Positions 26,244 to 35,142 of a stretch of DNA of 64,000 nucleotides are shown here, piece after piece (position 1 is the first letter of the stretch; the number at the start of each line of letters is the position of its first letter). The stretch comes from Pseudomonas californiensis (GTDB taxonomy: Bacteria; Pseudomonadota; Gammaproteobacteria; Pseudomonadales; Pseudomonadaceae), in NCBI RefSeq assembly GCF_021147775.1, contig NZ_JAGTPK010000008.1, positions 1 to 64,000 of the forward strand, written 5' to 3'. A program made the position numbers and the translations under genes. The notes below the pieces were generated by a model. That model did not search any database. It saw only the letters and a program-made list of their open reading frames with translations, and was not told the DNA's origin.

Positions 26244-26445
26244 TTTTGGTCAGTTTGTAACTGGCTTGCTGGCACTGGTCAGCAACGTTAGAGCTGACGG
26301 CAGCCTGCTGGCTCGCCTCACCGAAGGCATCGATATCGTCGGCGGTAAAATGACCGTTGCCGTCTTCCAGTACGTCGTCCACGTTGGACAGGGCACGGGT
26401 GAGCGTGTTGTCGAGGTTATTTTGCAGCGACTTGAAACTTATCAT
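26221..26445 (-). CDS. hrpF: HrpF, pilin chaperone-like protein
   Basis: The 74-residue helical acidic protein (MISFKSLQNNLDNTLTRALS) is the first gene of the hrcC operon, directly under the hrp box at 26478-26506. HrpF stabilises the HrpA pilin in the cytoplasm. Length is normal for the family. Confidence 0.88.
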   Translation of the reverse strand: MISFKSLQNNLDNTLTRALSNVDDVLEDGNGHFTADDIDAFGEASQQAAVSSNVADQCQQASYKLTKNVIDGFQ

Positions 26446-26477
26446 GTCCTGATACTCCAGCAGAAAGGTTCAAACCT

Positions 26478-26506
26478 TGAGTGGAGCAAAGGCACAGAGC
26501 GGTTCC
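26478..26506 (-). promoter_or_regulatory. hrp box of the hrpF-hrpG-hrcC-hrpT-hrpV operon
   Basis: On the minus strand this reads GGAACC-N16-CCACTCA, a full consensus match, 32 bp before the hrpF ATG. Confidence 0.92.
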
Positions 26507-26527
26507 ATTTTTGCCGGTAAAGGTCAC

Positions 26528-27109
26528 TCAATTAGAAGGCTGACTGCCCATCAAACCGTTACGCAGCGTGGCCCAGTCGACATCGAACGCACCATTGGCG
26601 TCGCTCAGACGCAAGCTTTCGGTGGCAATCAAAGCATCACGTTTGAGCTGCCAATATTCGGCAAAGCGACTCTGCGCCAACCACTCGGCAACGGTATCAG
26701 CGATATCCGGATGGACGCTCAGCGTGGCTACCGACTCGTTGAGCTGACTGGCCGCAAGATTTTTGACAAGCGCCCGAGCGCGCTCGGCGAGCGACGTCTC
26801 ATCGAGCAAATGCTTGAGCGACTCGGTCAGTAGCTGCTCGACGGCCTCCATCGCTTGTCGCTGCAAGGATTCGCGCTGGGCCTTGAGCTCAATCAGAAAC
26901 ACATTGGCAGATGTCCAGAACTCAGCCAGCGCCTGCTCACGAAGACGATCCCCTTCCTCTTGCTGACGGGCCAGCATCTGACTGACCTGTGCCTGCGCAT
27001 CGGCCAGGATGTTCTGTGCCAACAGGCTGTCGGCGATCTCTTCGCGGCGCAGGATCGGTTCAGGCAACAGCGTCGCGGCCGAAAGAGCAATACTGCGTTT
27101 GGCTAGCAT
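26528..27109 (-). CDS. hrpE: HrpE, T3SS ATPase stator (SctL family)
   Basis: The ATG at 27109 (MLAKRSIALSAATLLPEPIL) gives 193 residues, the family length; upstream in-frame starts would overlap hrpD. The protein is helical with a long central coiled coil (about 45-105) and a globular C-terminus. SctL links HrcN to the sorting platform and regulates ATPase activity. It is the last gene of the hrpA operon. Confidence 0.9.
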   Translation of the reverse strand: MLAKRSIALSAATLLPEPILRREEIADSLLAQNILADAQAQVSQMLARQQEEGDRLREQALAEFWTSANVFLIELKAQRESLQRQAMEAVEQLLTESLKHLLDETSLAERARALVKNLAASQLNESVATLSVHPDIADTVAEWLAQSRFAEYWQLKRDALIATESLRLSDANGAFDVDWATLRNGLMGSQPSN

Positions 27110-27143
27110 GGGAAACTCCGGCACGGGTAATACGCGAAAGTGT

Positions 27144-27674
27144 TCAGTTCGCGGTGACACGCCACATGATGGCCTGCCACAACGTCTGCAACTTGTTGTC
27201 AGGGGCCTGGCACGGATAGTCGGCGACCTCACCGGGCGGCCATGCCAAACGTAACCGTGACCAGAACTCAAGCCCCAGCCAGGCGCCGAGCAAGGGCCGC
27301 GCATCGCACTTGTCGCAGTCCAGCCAGACACCCGGCCGCAGCGCCTTGGTCAGCGCCCAGCACCACTGCCCATCCGGGCCTGCGGTTTCGGTCTGAGCGA
27401 AGCAGATGAGCTGCGCCAGAGCCAGCGCCCGCTGCTGTTGTGAGGGGTCCATCGCGATCCAGCGCAGCACCGGCTCGACAGGTTCGGGGGGTTGGCTGGG
27501 CGCTATTCCTGCGATTTGCAAAAACGCGTTGTGACGGCTGCTCATCAATGTGTCGCAGGCCTGTACCGACAGCCCCTGCGGCTCGGCAAACCGGCTCTGC
27601 CAGCCCGGATGAGCCCACCGCCAGGGGTTGCACCACCATTGCACCCAAAGGTCTTCGGCGGTGAGACCGGTCAT
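27144..27674 (-). CDS. hrpD: HrpD, sorting-platform accessory protein (SctK-like)
   Basis: The 176-residue cytosolic protein is rich in W and L (MTGLTAEDLWVQWWCNPWRW) and has the position and size of SctK/YscK-type proteins that join the C-ring to HrpQ. Functional assignment rests mainly on its place between hrcJ and hrpE. It overlaps the hrcJ stop by 4 bp. Confidence 0.85.
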   Translation of the reverse strand: MTGLTAEDLWVQWWCNPWRWAHPGWQSRFAEPQGLSVQACDTLMSSRHNAFLQIAGIAPSQPPEPVEPVLRWIAMDPSQQQRALALAQLICFAQTETAGPDGQWCWALTKALRPGVWLDCDKCDARPLLGAWLGLEFWSRLRLAWPPGEVADYPCQAPDNKLQTLWQAIMWRVTAN

Positions 27675-28474
27675 GTGCGTGCCGGCAGATTCGAACGGCC
27701 GCGACCGCCCAGGCCGATGCGTCGCAGCACCGCAGCGCGCCAGTCACCGCGCAACAGCAGCGTGACGATGAGCAGCAGCACCGCGATCGCAACGGGGACA
27801 AGCCAGAGCATCAGGTTCCAGAACGGCAGGTTAGCGCTGTCGAGTTTGAAAGGCCCGAAGCTGACCCATTCAGTGGTTTCCTGAAATTCTGTGGCGGGCA
27901 CGAAGACGATCGAAAACTTCTTCGAATCGGCCGACTGACCGGACATGCCAGGAATACTGCTGGCCACCATCTGCTGGATGCGCCCACGCACGCTGTCAGG
28001 ATCAAGGATCGAGGAGTGCTTGATAAACACCGCCGCCGACGCAGGTTGAACAGGTTCACCGGGCGCAATACGTTCCGGCAGGACCACGTGAACCCTGGCC
28101 ACGATCACCCCATCGATCTGCGAGAGCGTCGCTTCGAGTTCCTGAGAGAGCGCGTAGATATAGCGTGCACGCTCTTCGAGGGGCGTGGAGATCACGCCCT
28201 CCTTCTTGAAGATCTCGCCCAGGCTGGTACGCGACTGACGTGGCAAGCCAGCAGCGTCCAGGACGCGTACTGCACGGTTCATGTCGCTGGTGGCCACCGT
28301 GACCACTACACCTGACTTCTCCATGCGCTTGCGCGCATCGATATGCTGATCAGCCAGGCGCGCAACCACCTCATTGGAGTCCTGTTCGGACATACCGGTA
28401 AACAGATCGGTTTCGTTACTACACCCGCCAAGCATGAGGATGCACAGCAGCAAGCCTGCACTGAGAAATTTCAC
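27671..28474 (-). CDS. hrcJ: HrcJ, T3SS inner-membrane ring lipoprotein (SctJ)
   Basis: The 267-residue protein has a lipoprotein signal (LLLCILMLGGCSNETDL; lipobox LGGC), the two ring-building motifs with periplasmic domains (RARYIYALSQELEATLSQID and VIVARVHVVLPE) and a C-terminal transmembrane helix near 225-245 followed by basic residues. SctJ forms the inner ring of the basal body with HrpQ. The end overlaps hrpD. Confidence 0.96.
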   Translation of the reverse strand: MKFLSAGLLLCILMLGGCSNETDLFTGMSEQDSNEVVARLADQHIDARKRMEKSGVVVTVATSDMNRAVRVLDAAGLPRQSRTSLGEIFKKEGVISTPLEERARYIYALSQELEATLSQIDGVIVARVHVVLPERIAPGEPVQPASAAVFIKHSSILDPDSVRGRIQQMVASSIPGMSGQSADSKKFSIVFVPATEFQETTEWVSFGPFKLDSANLPFWNLMLWLVPVAIAVLLLIVTLLLRGDWRAAVLRRIGLGGRGRSNLPART

Positions 28475-28483
28475 ACAAGACCT

Positions 28484-28858
28484 CTACTGCAGGTTGGTCA
28501 GCTTATCGAGTGCTTGCGCCGTTTTGCTTACCACCTTGGTCGCAAACGCCGTTTGCAGAGAACATTGCGACAATGTTCTGGTCATCGCCGCAATGTCCAT
28601 GGCATCACCGGTGTTTGAAGCCTTTTTCATGGACCGCATGGCTTGCTGGGATATTTTGTCGGTTTCGCCAAGGCTCCCGGAAATCGCGCTGGCGATGTGC
28701 TCGGACAGCGGTGCGCCGCCGGGCACCTTGTCTGGCTGCATCGCAGCGGTAAAGAAATCGACATCCGCCTGGGCCGGCTCGGACACGAGGCCCTGAGGCC
28801 CATCCTGCCCAAGATCCGACGAAAGGCTTTTGACGTTACTGAGATGGGAAATGGTCAC
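28484..28858 (-). CDS. hrpB: HrpB, T3SS inner-rod protein (SctI family)
   Basis: The 124-residue protein has a helical, Met/Ala/Thr-rich C-terminal half, the usual shape of early T3SS substrates that form the inner rod. HrpB of P. syringae is needed for pilus assembly and is secreted. It lies 27 bp downstream of hrpZ and 9 bp upstream of hrcJ. The ribosome binding site is GGAGGAGAG, about 6 bases before the ATG. Confidence 0.9.
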   Translation of the reverse strand: MTISHLSNVKSLSSDLGQDGPQGLVSEPAQADVDFFTAAMQPDKVPGGAPLSEHIASAISGSLGETDKISQQAMRSMKKASNTGDAMDIAAMTRTLSQCSLQTAFATKVVSKTAQALDKLTNLQ

Positions 28859-28885
28859 GTGAACTCTCCTCCAGGCGGATGCGAA

Positions 28886-29902
28886 TCAGGCAACAGCCTG
28901 GCTTTGTCGACTTTGCAGCAGGGTCTCGACGATCGCTGCTGCGATCAGCTCGGCCCCCTTCTTCATGTCACCGCCGACATTGGCCGTGACGCTGCCTGCA
29001 AGCGATGCTTCAAGCCCTTTTTCGAAGAGGCCATCCAGCAATTGACCCAGGTCGACACCTGAGGTATTGCCGCTTGTTGAATTGGCGGGTTGTGCCGCTG
29101 GGCTGGGGGTGCCCAATCCTCCGCCGGACAGCATCGACTCCAGGCCGCGGTCTACCATTTCGCCTACCAATTGCCCAAGGCTGGTGTTCTCGGCCTTTTG
29201 CGGATCAGGCGTGAAATAGGAAGCAGGGTCGACGTCCTGGTTTTCCGGCGAAATCGAAGAGCCACCCAAACCACTGCCGCCGCTGGCCTCGTTCGGCTGA
29301 GTGGCCAACTGCTGACCGATGACGTCCAGAGCCGAACGAAATTGAGCCGTTTCATTGGCATCCAGGAAGTTGTCCTCGGTGAGTTCCTTGGTCCACGAAC
29401 CTGAATCGGGGGCCGGAAATGCGGCAGGATTGTCGTCCATGAACTGCGCGATCTTTTCCAGCATCGGCATATCGTCCTTGGAAAAGCTGGTCCCGTTGCC
29501 TTGCTGGGACAACAGTTCGTCCAGCGCCGACTTGGCAAGACCGTTCAGCACCTGAGTCATCAGGCCGGACTGACCTGCACCCGATGAGTTACCGGCACCA
29601 AAGGTGTCGGCCGAGGCGCCAAAATTGTCACCCAGCTTCTCGTGGATAAGCTTGTCCAGAGCCGCCTTGATATCCTCAAGACCGCCGCCGGTGGTCCCCA
29701 TGGCATCCATGACTTTGGCGAGCATCTTGCCCAGTGGCGAGCTCTGGTCCAACTGACCATTCTGGGTCAGGTCTTGAGCCAACTGAGCGATGACGTCCTG
29801 AAGCGCCTTGCTCGACGTGCTCTCGGCAGGCGCCTCGGGACGTATCAGAACCAGCGCCATCGTCGGGCTTTGCAGTGAACTGTTAAGACTGAGACTCTGC
29901 AT
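28886..29902 (-). CDS. hrpZ: HrpZ, harpin secreted by the T3SS
   Basis: The 338-residue, glycine-, serine- and leucine-rich, acidic, cysteine-free protein has the HrpZ landmarks [31 protein letters not shown] and [11 protein letters not shown]. The ATG at 29902 has GAGGAGG upstream; an in-frame GTG precedes it. HrpZ is secreted into the apoplast, forms pores in lipid bilayers and elicits the hypersensitive response. It is separated from hrpA by a hairpin at 29924-29944. Confidence 0.95.
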   Translation of the reverse strand: MQSLSLNSSLQSPTMALVLIRPEAPAESTSSKALQDVIAQLAQDLTQNGQLDQSSPLGKMLAKVMDAMGTTGGGLEDIKAALDKLIHEKLGDNFGASADTFGAGNSSGAGQSGLMTQVLNGLAKSALDELLSQQGNGTSFSKDDMPMLEKIAQFMDDNPAAFPAPDSGSWTKELTEDNFLDANETAQFRSALDVIGQQLATQPNEASGGSGLGGSSISPENQDVDPASYFTPDPQKAENTSLGQLVGEMVDRGLESMLSGGGLGTPSPAAQPANSTSGNTSGVDLGQLLDGLFEKGLEASLAGSVTANVGGDMKKGAELIAAAIVETLLQSRQSQAVA

Positions 29903-29923
29903 CACACCCTCCTCGAAGTAGCT

Positions 29924-29944
29924 GCCCCTTCATGGTGAAGGGGC
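29924..29944 (-). promoter_or_regulatory. Intercistronic hairpin between hrpA and hrpZ
   Basis: GCCCCTTCA and TGAAGGGGC form a perfect 9-bp stem with a 3-base loop in the 53-bp gap between hrpA and hrpZ. No T-run follows on the coding (minus) strand, so it is more likely an mRNA-stabilising or partial attenuation element that keeps pilin mRNA in excess. The hrpA message is known to be unusually stable. Confidence 0.65.
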
Positions 29945-29955
29945 GTTCAGAACAA

Positions 29956-30270
29956 TCAGAACTGGACGACCGAGTTCCGGATCTTACTGGCGACGATCTG
30001 GTTGGAGAGTGCTTCTTTCTTGTCTTCGAAACCTGCCAGCATGCTTGACTCACGCAGCAGGCCGTTCTCGCTGTCTGCGGTGGTGTCCAGCTCGGCGCTT
30101 TTCTTGTCACCGCTTTTGATTGTGTCACGCGTTGCGTCGATGCTGTCAGTGCTGCCGGTGTTCTTGACCAGGGCGGTGTTACGGTCGATAGAGCTCTTGC
30201 TGCTGTTGATCGTTTGAGCGCCGCTACCGACAGTGTTGATAGCTTTGTTTAAAACGCTAGAAAGTGGCAT
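29956..30270 (-). CDS. hrpA: HrpA, Hrp pilin (short, B728a-like type)
   Basis: The ATG at 30270 (MPLSSVLNKAINTVGSGAQT) gives 104 residues. The protein is Ser/Asn/Thr-rich, lacks aromatic residues except at the very C-terminus (KIRNSVVQF), and has a helical C-terminal half, all typical of Hrp pilins. The sequence matches the HrpA type I recall from pv. syringae B728a rather than the 113-residue DC3000 form. It is the first gene of the operon, 46 bp from its hrp box. Confidence 0.93.
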   Translation of the reverse strand: MPLSSVLNKAINTVGSGAQTINSSKSSIDRNTALVKNTGSTDSIDATRDTIKSGDKKSAELDTTADSENGLLRESSMLAGFEDKKEALSNQIVASKIRNSVVQF

Positions 30271-30315
30271 AGCTTGATACCTCGTCGAATAACCAGCGTG
30301 ATTGCTTGGTACAAC

Positions 30316-30344
30316 TAGGTGGCAGCGGTCAGCAAATCGGTTCC
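30316..30344 (-). promoter_or_regulatory. hrp box of the hrpA-hrpZ-hrpB-hrcJ-hrpD-hrpE operon
   Basis: On the minus strand this reads GGAACC-N16-CCACCTA, a full consensus match. It lies between the hrpS stop and the hrpA start. Confidence 0.92.
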
Positions 30345-30363
30345 AGCACCTGCGCAAAAAAAA

Positions 30364-31272
30364 TCAGATCTGCAGTTCCTTGATACGTCGGTAGAGCGTG
30401 CGACGTGGCATGTCGAGCTCTGCGCTCACCGCATCGACGCAATTGCGGTGACGCTTGAGGGCGTCTTGAATCAAGGCTTTCTCGATGGCTCGCAGCTGCG
30501 ATTTCAGACCAGCACCCGCATGATGTTCATTCGGCGGTTCCAGCCCCAGCAATGACAGACCCAGCACGAAGCGCTTCGCTGCGGCCTTGAGCTCACGGAT
30601 ATTGCCGGGCCACTCATGCTCCATAAGCACCTGCTGCAACAAGGGGCAGACCGTCGGCACAGGCACCTCAAGTTCACTGGCGATAGCGGTCGCGAACCGC
30701 ATGAACAGCGGCACGATGCGCTCGCGCTGAGAACGCAGTGGCGGCAACTGAAGCGTCAGCACATTGAGCCGGAAATACAGGTCACGACGAAAGCGTCCCT
30801 GCTCGACCGCATCGTCGAGAGAGCTCTGTGCCGAGGCAATCACACACACATCCAGCTTGATCGGAGAGGTGGACCCCAATCTCTCCACCGCACGGGTTTC
30901 CAGCACGCGCAACAGCTTGACCTGGAGATTGAGCGGCATGCTGTCGATCTCATCCAGGTACAACGTGCCGCCCTGGGCTGCCTCGATGTAGCCGACGCGG
31001 GAGCGATCTGCGCCGGTAAACGCGCCACTGACCACCCCGAACAACTCGCTCTCTGCCAGGGACTCGGGAATGGCCGCGCAATTCATCGCCACCAGTCGCC
31101 CTTTGCGGCCAGACATCTGATGGATACGCTTGGCGATCGTGTCCTTGCCCGTACCGGTTTCTCCAGACAGCAACACGTCGATCCCCAGCTGCGAAATACT
31201 TTCCGCTACGATTCCCAGATTCGGAACACGTTCGTGGTCCAGATCATCATCGAATCCGTCGTGAACAGTCAT
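30364..31272 (-). CDS. hrpS: HrpS, sigma-54 enhancer-binding protein
   Basis: The 302-residue protein has a AAA+ domain (Walker A GETGTGKD; L1-loop motif SGAFTGAD; Walker B YLDEIDSMP; sensor region) and a Fis-type helix-turn-helix at the end (VDAVSAELDMPRRTLYRRIK). It lacks a receiver domain, as is normal for HrpS. With HrpR it forms the hetero-hexamer that activates hrpL, and HrpV inhibits it. It lies 53 bp downstream of hrpR on the same strand. Confidence 0.96.
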   Translation of the reverse strand: MTVHDGFDDDLDHERVPNLGIVAESISQLGIDVLLSGETGTGKDTIAKRIHQMSGRKGRLVAMNCAAIPESLAESELFGVVSGAFTGADRSRVGYIEAAQGGTLYLDEIDSMPLNLQVKLLRVLETRAVERLGSTSPIKLDVCVIASAQSSLDDAVEQGRFRRDLYFRLNVLTLQLPPLRSQRERIVPLFMRFATAIASELEVPVPTVCPLLQQVLMEHEWPGNIRELKAAAKRFVLGLSLLGLEPPNEHHAGAGLKSQLRAIEKALIQDALKRHRNCVDAVSAELDMPRRTLYRRIKELQI

Positions 31273-31325
31273 CCATTGCCCCTACACAGCATCATTGCGC
31301 AAATACAAGCGAACGGGATTGCGGG

Positions 31326-32258
31326 TTACACGGCGGTATGCGCCGGCACCCCCAGCTCTTTCATGCGGTGGTACAAGGTGCGTCTCGGGAGTTCGAGCTC
31401 CTGAAGCACGGCGTCGACGTTGTGCCTGTGGCGCTTGAAGGCATCCTGAATGAGCCTTTTTTCGATCACACGCAGCTGCGTGCGCAGACCTGTGTCAGGG
31501 TCGCGGGCTTCCAACTGCTCGGTACCCAACAAGGGAAAGCCCAACACGAAGCGCTTGGCCGCTGATTTCAACTCGCGGATATTGCCGGACCAGTCGTGGC
31601 TGAGCAGCAGTTGCACGCGTCTGCTGTCCAGAACTGGAGCAGGCCGGCCGAATTGGGCCGCGATGGCCTGGGTGAACTGGTCGAACAACGGCAATATCTG
31701 TTCACGACGGGTGCGCAAGGCTGGCAAATGAAGCGTCAGCGCGTTGAGCCGAAAATACAGGTCGCGACGGAATAGTCCTTGTTCCACCAGTTCATCCAGA
31801 GGCCGCTGGGCCGAGGCAATCACGCGCAGATCCACCGGAATGAACTCGGTAGAGCCCAGGCGCTCAATGCCACGGCACTCCAGCACCCGCAGCAGCTTGG
31901 CCTGAAGGCTGACAGGCATGCTGTCGATTTCATCCAGGTACAACGTGCCGCCACTGGACGCTTCGATGTAGCCCTCGCGTGCCCGGCAAACGCCTGTGAA
32001 GGCCCCGCTGACCACACCGAACAGCTGGCTTTCGGCCAGTGATTCAGGGATGGCTGCGCAGTTCATGCCCACAAAAGGCCCGGAGCGGCTGGAAAGCTCA
32101 TGAATGCCGTTGGCCAAGGTATCTTTGCCGGTGCCGGTCTCGCCGCACAACAGCAAATCCATATCCAGGAATGCACCATTCATTGCTACTTTCTGACCCG
32201 CCGACAATGCAGTAACACCCCAACGTTCTCGAACGTCCGTATTAATGTCTGTGCTCAT
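31326..32258 (-). CDS. hrpR: HrpR, sigma-54 enhancer-binding protein
   Basis: The 310-residue paralogue of HrpS has Walker A GETGTGKD, Walker B YLDEIDSMP and a C-terminal Fis helix-turn-helix (VDAVLQELELPRRTLYHRMK). The L1-loop motif reads SGAFTGVC, with Val where HrpS and most such activators have Ala. There is no receiver domain. It is a co-activator of hrpL; Gac, Lon and Rhp inputs are known for the family but are not visible here. A 1.07-kb gene-free region lies upstream. Confidence 0.96.
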   Translation of the reverse strand: MSTDINTDVRERWGVTALSAGQKVAMNGAFLDMDLLLCGETGTGKDTLANGIHELSSRSGPFVGMNCAAIPESLAESQLFGVVSGAFTGVCRAREGYIEASSGGTLYLDEIDSMPVSLQAKLLRVLECRGIERLGSTEFIPVDLRVIASAQRPLDELVEQGLFRRDLYFRLNALTLHLPALRTRREQILPLFDQFTQAIAAQFGRPAPVLDSRRVQLLLSHDWSGNIRELKSAAKRFVLGFPLLGTEQLEARDPDTGLRTQLRVIEKRLIQDAFKRHRHNVDAVLQELELPRRTLYHRMKELGVPAHTAV

Positions 32259-33333
32259 CGATGACCCTCACTGTGAGTGGCAAGAGAAATACTAATACCA
32301 CGCTCCACATCGAGCACATATAAAAATTTAGTTCCCTGACGAATGAGAAAAATATCACAAAGTTGAGATTTACCGTCAAAGTACCATCATCATATAAAGG
32401 CTCGAAGAGGGGGGTTGGGTCTTCCCGAAGAAGCGCCCTGGGCGCCTGGCGATTACCAACGCCTGACGACCCCGATGCGCCTTGAACAGTACGCTTTGCC
32501 TCTAAAACGGGCGTAAAGGCCAGCGCACGAAGGGTCAAAATGTCCAGAGCACCTGAAACAGTCTTTCCAAAGCCGTTTTCGATTGCACACACCGGCCGCG
32601 TTTTTTTTGAACAAATGATCAGGCAGCAAAACTTATCAAGACCGAAATGCATGCCTCAGAGAAAGTTTGAAACTTCCGCAGGGCTACCCGAGAACTTTCA
32701 TGGACCCGTTAGTTTTATTAATCACACGCCACTTACACTAAACCGCACACGCTTTATTAACGATACTTCACACGTTATTCAATAAGCGAAGCGCCTGCTA
32801 ACAGTAGGCAGCGTTGACGGCAATCGAGTATCGATTCAATTCGGATTTCCGAACGACAAAGGCGTCGAGTGAAAAACCCGGCTCCAATCCCCGGTTTCCA
32901 AGCATCAAAAATGATAACAATAGGCCATCATTACATTCGGCAATCCGAACGGTCGGCCGGGAGAGCAAATGGATACATAACGTCGAAGAAAAATAACCGG
33001 CGGAAATGATTCAGCGCAAAACGCGACGCCTCATTCGAACATCGATTCAGGAAATATGGTTCCATAAATGCCAGTGATATCGCATCATCACTCATGGTGT
33101 TTCAAAATGTGTGTAAAGATTCACCTACAAAGGAGCAAGGAAGTTCATACAAATATCGCTGCCCGAATGAGCAAAAAAGTATGGCGACCTGCCTGTCTAT
33201 TTTTAATAACGGATCAGAAATCGGGTCACGCACACAGGCCCAAAATAATTACCAGCAAAAACAAAACGAGAAAAAGCACCAAAAAGGCGCGCTTTTCAGG
33301 GGTTTTCAACTGAGCACGGCATTAAAACCGAGG
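32259..33333. other. AT-richer gene-free interval between hrpR and hrpH
   Basis: About 1.07 kb without a convincing gene. Plus-strand frames at about 32540-32785 and 33094-33513 are open but composition and starts are poor. The DNA is visibly richer in A/T than its neighbours. It must hold the hrpR promoter and leader near 32259-32400; I cannot place it. No rRNA, tRNA or hrp box was seen. Confidence 0.6.
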
Positions 33334-34929
33334 TTACTGGCGTGGATCGCTGGCGTAGACCACCACCCTTGGACCTGTCGGCAGCTCACGGGGACCGCTC
33401 CGATATTCGCTGTCATCACGCTTGCGAGGCGACGAACGGTCTTCAAATGTCTCGATGATGCGCGTCGGTTTGGCGACAGACGGTCGATTTACGTCAGCCA
33501 ATGCTTCAACTAAATGGCTTTTTGCAGCTGTCTCGCTGGCCGAGGCCGAATGAACCGCTGCATCGGCGCCTGATACCGATGCGATCGCCATGGGCTGAAC
33601 AGGTTGAGGCGACTGCGGTGAGGTCGCCTGCGCAGGTTGAGCGGTCTGAGGCGTTGTTTCAGCCACTTGAACGGAGGCAGCCGTTGCAGGAACCGGATCA
33701 CGAGCCGGAACGGATACCGGTGTCTCAACCGGAACTGGCACTGGCGCGCGCGCAGCGACTTGCACAGGCCTGGCTGCACTGACGACAGGCTCACGTATCG
33801 GGGCCGGGACTTTCGGCGGTGCCTCGGGGGCAGACGTACGCTCGGCGATTCGCTCTTGCGTACTCTGCAGCGCAGCCGGGATTATCGGAGATTCGCCCGT
33901 AATCCGGGTGATGCCTGCTGTCAGCACTTGCCGCTGAGCCTTGGGTATCAGCAGGCGACCGGGCCCATCCAGGGTTTTTTTACGCACGAATGCAGAGTTC
34001 AGCCTCAGCAGTTGGCCTTCGTCCACACCTGCGGTGGCCGCAAGCTGGGTGAGATCCACCGAACGATTCAGCTCTACCACATCGAAATAAGGCGTGTTGG
34101 CCACGGGTGTCAGCTTTACCCCGTAAGCATCGGGGTCGCGCACCAGCATTGAAAGTGCCAGCAGGCGTGGAACGTAATCCTGAGTTTCCTTGGGCAGTGA
34201 CAAATGCCAGTAATCAGCGGGTAAACCCCGCCGACGATTGGCTGCGATGGCGCGACTGACCGTACCCTCCCCCGAGTTATAGGCTGCCAGCGCCAGAAGC
34301 CAGTCGTTATCGAACTGGTCGTGCAGACGAGTCAGGTAGTCCATGGCCGCCTTGCTTGAGGCGACCACATCACGACGCGCGTCATAAGCGGCACTCTGGT
34401 GAAGATTGAAATCCCGCCCCGTGGACGGAATGAACTGCCACAGACCTGCTGCGGCGGCCGACGAGTTGGCCATCGGGTTATACGCGCTTTCGATCATCGG
34501 CAGCAGCGCCAGCTCCATCGGCATGCGGCGTTCGTCCAGGCGCTCCACAATGAAGTGCAGATAGGGGCTTGCCCGCTCGCTGGCGCCACGCAAAAAACCT
34601 CGATTGCCAAGCAGCCAGTCGCGCTGGCGCTGGATCCGCTCATTGGCCTCCTGGCCCGTGACCAACGTGCAGCGCTCAGCGACGCGACGCCAGACATCGT
34701 CGCCGGTGAAGGGCGGCAAATCGCTGACCACGTGCGCCGTACGCGGACTCGGCTCGGGGGCATCTGACCAAAAGTTCAGGCCAGCAACCAACCGTGGCGT
34801 GCGTTCCGAATGCGGCTGGGAATAGTCCACCGACTGGCAACCTGCGCACAGCGAACCCAAGGCAAACGTTGCGATCTGGATCGCGCGGGCAAGCGAATGA
34901 CTGCGCGCAAGTGTGAAGGAGGCTGGCAT
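33334..34929 (-). CDS. hrpH: HrpH, lytic transglycosylase of the conserved effector locus
   Basis: The ATG at 34929 (MPASFTLARSHSLARAIQIA) gives 531 residues with an N-terminal signal sequence and a cysteine (SLCAGC) that may be lipidated. Residues about 140-270 form a MltD-like transglycosylase domain: the catalytic Glu lies in LLPMIESAYNP, followed by AGLWQFIPSTGRDFNL and ALAAYNSGEGTV. A LysM-like tail and a Pro/Ala/Val-rich low-complexity C-terminus follow. HrpH is thought to open peptidoglycan for the pilus or translocation. An hrp box lies at 34957-34984. Confidence 0.9.
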   Translation of the reverse strand: MPASFTLARSHSLARAIQIATFALGSLCAGCQSVDYSQPHSERTPRLVAGLNFWSDAPEPSPRTAHVVSDLPPFTGDDVWRRVAERCTLVTGQEANERIQRQRDWLLGNRGFLRGASERASPYLHFIVERLDERRMPMELALLPMIESAYNPMANSSAAAAGLWQFIPSTGRDFNLHQSAAYDARRDVVASSKAAMDYLTRLHDQFDNDWLLALAAYNSGEGTVSRAIAANRRRGLPADYWHLSLPKETQDYVPRLLALSMLVRDPDAYGVKLTPVANTPYFDVVELNRSVDLTQLAATAGVDEGQLLRLNSAFVRKKTLDGPGRLLIPKAQRQVLTAGITRITGESPIIPAALQSTQERIAERTSAPEAPPKVPAPIREPVVSAARPVQVAARAPVPVPVETPVSVPARDPVPATAASVQVAETTPQTAQPAQATSPQSPQPVQPMAIASVSGADAAVHSASASETAAKSHLVEALADVNRPSVAKPTRIIETFEDRSSPRKRDDSEYRSGPRELPTGPRVVVYASDPRQ

Positions 34930-34956
34930 GAGCGGGATGTCCTGATCGTGTCCTCC

Positions 34957-34984
34957 TACGTGGCACCTCCCCCGTTTCGGTTCC
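34957..34984 (-). promoter_or_regulatory. hrp box of hrpH
   Basis: On the minus strand this reads GGAACC-N15-CCACGTA, a full match, 27 bp before the ATG at 34929, which supports that start. Confidence 0.92.
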
Positions 34985-35049
34985 CTGAACGGGCTTAAAC
35001 CCAACGCGCAGCTTCAATGCTGAATCATTTCAGCCGCAATAAAGCCCAG

Positions 35050-35077
35050 GAACCGATTGCCCGATGACGACACTCAG
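35050..35077 (+). promoter_or_regulatory. hrp box of avrE1
   Basis: This reads GGAACC-N15-ACACTCA. The first base of the -10 element is A instead of C; otherwise it matches. It is divergent from the hrpH box, 65 bp away. Confidence 0.85.
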
Positions 35078-35142
35078 TCACTTAAAGGATTTTTAGTGGA
35101 CGCAAGCTCTGACGAGCACACATGGAATTAGGGAGTTATGAC

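Noticed and set aside
32540..33513. Small plus-strand frames in the hrpR-hrpH interval as genes
   Set aside because: Weak starts and unnatural composition; the second runs into the end of hrpH.
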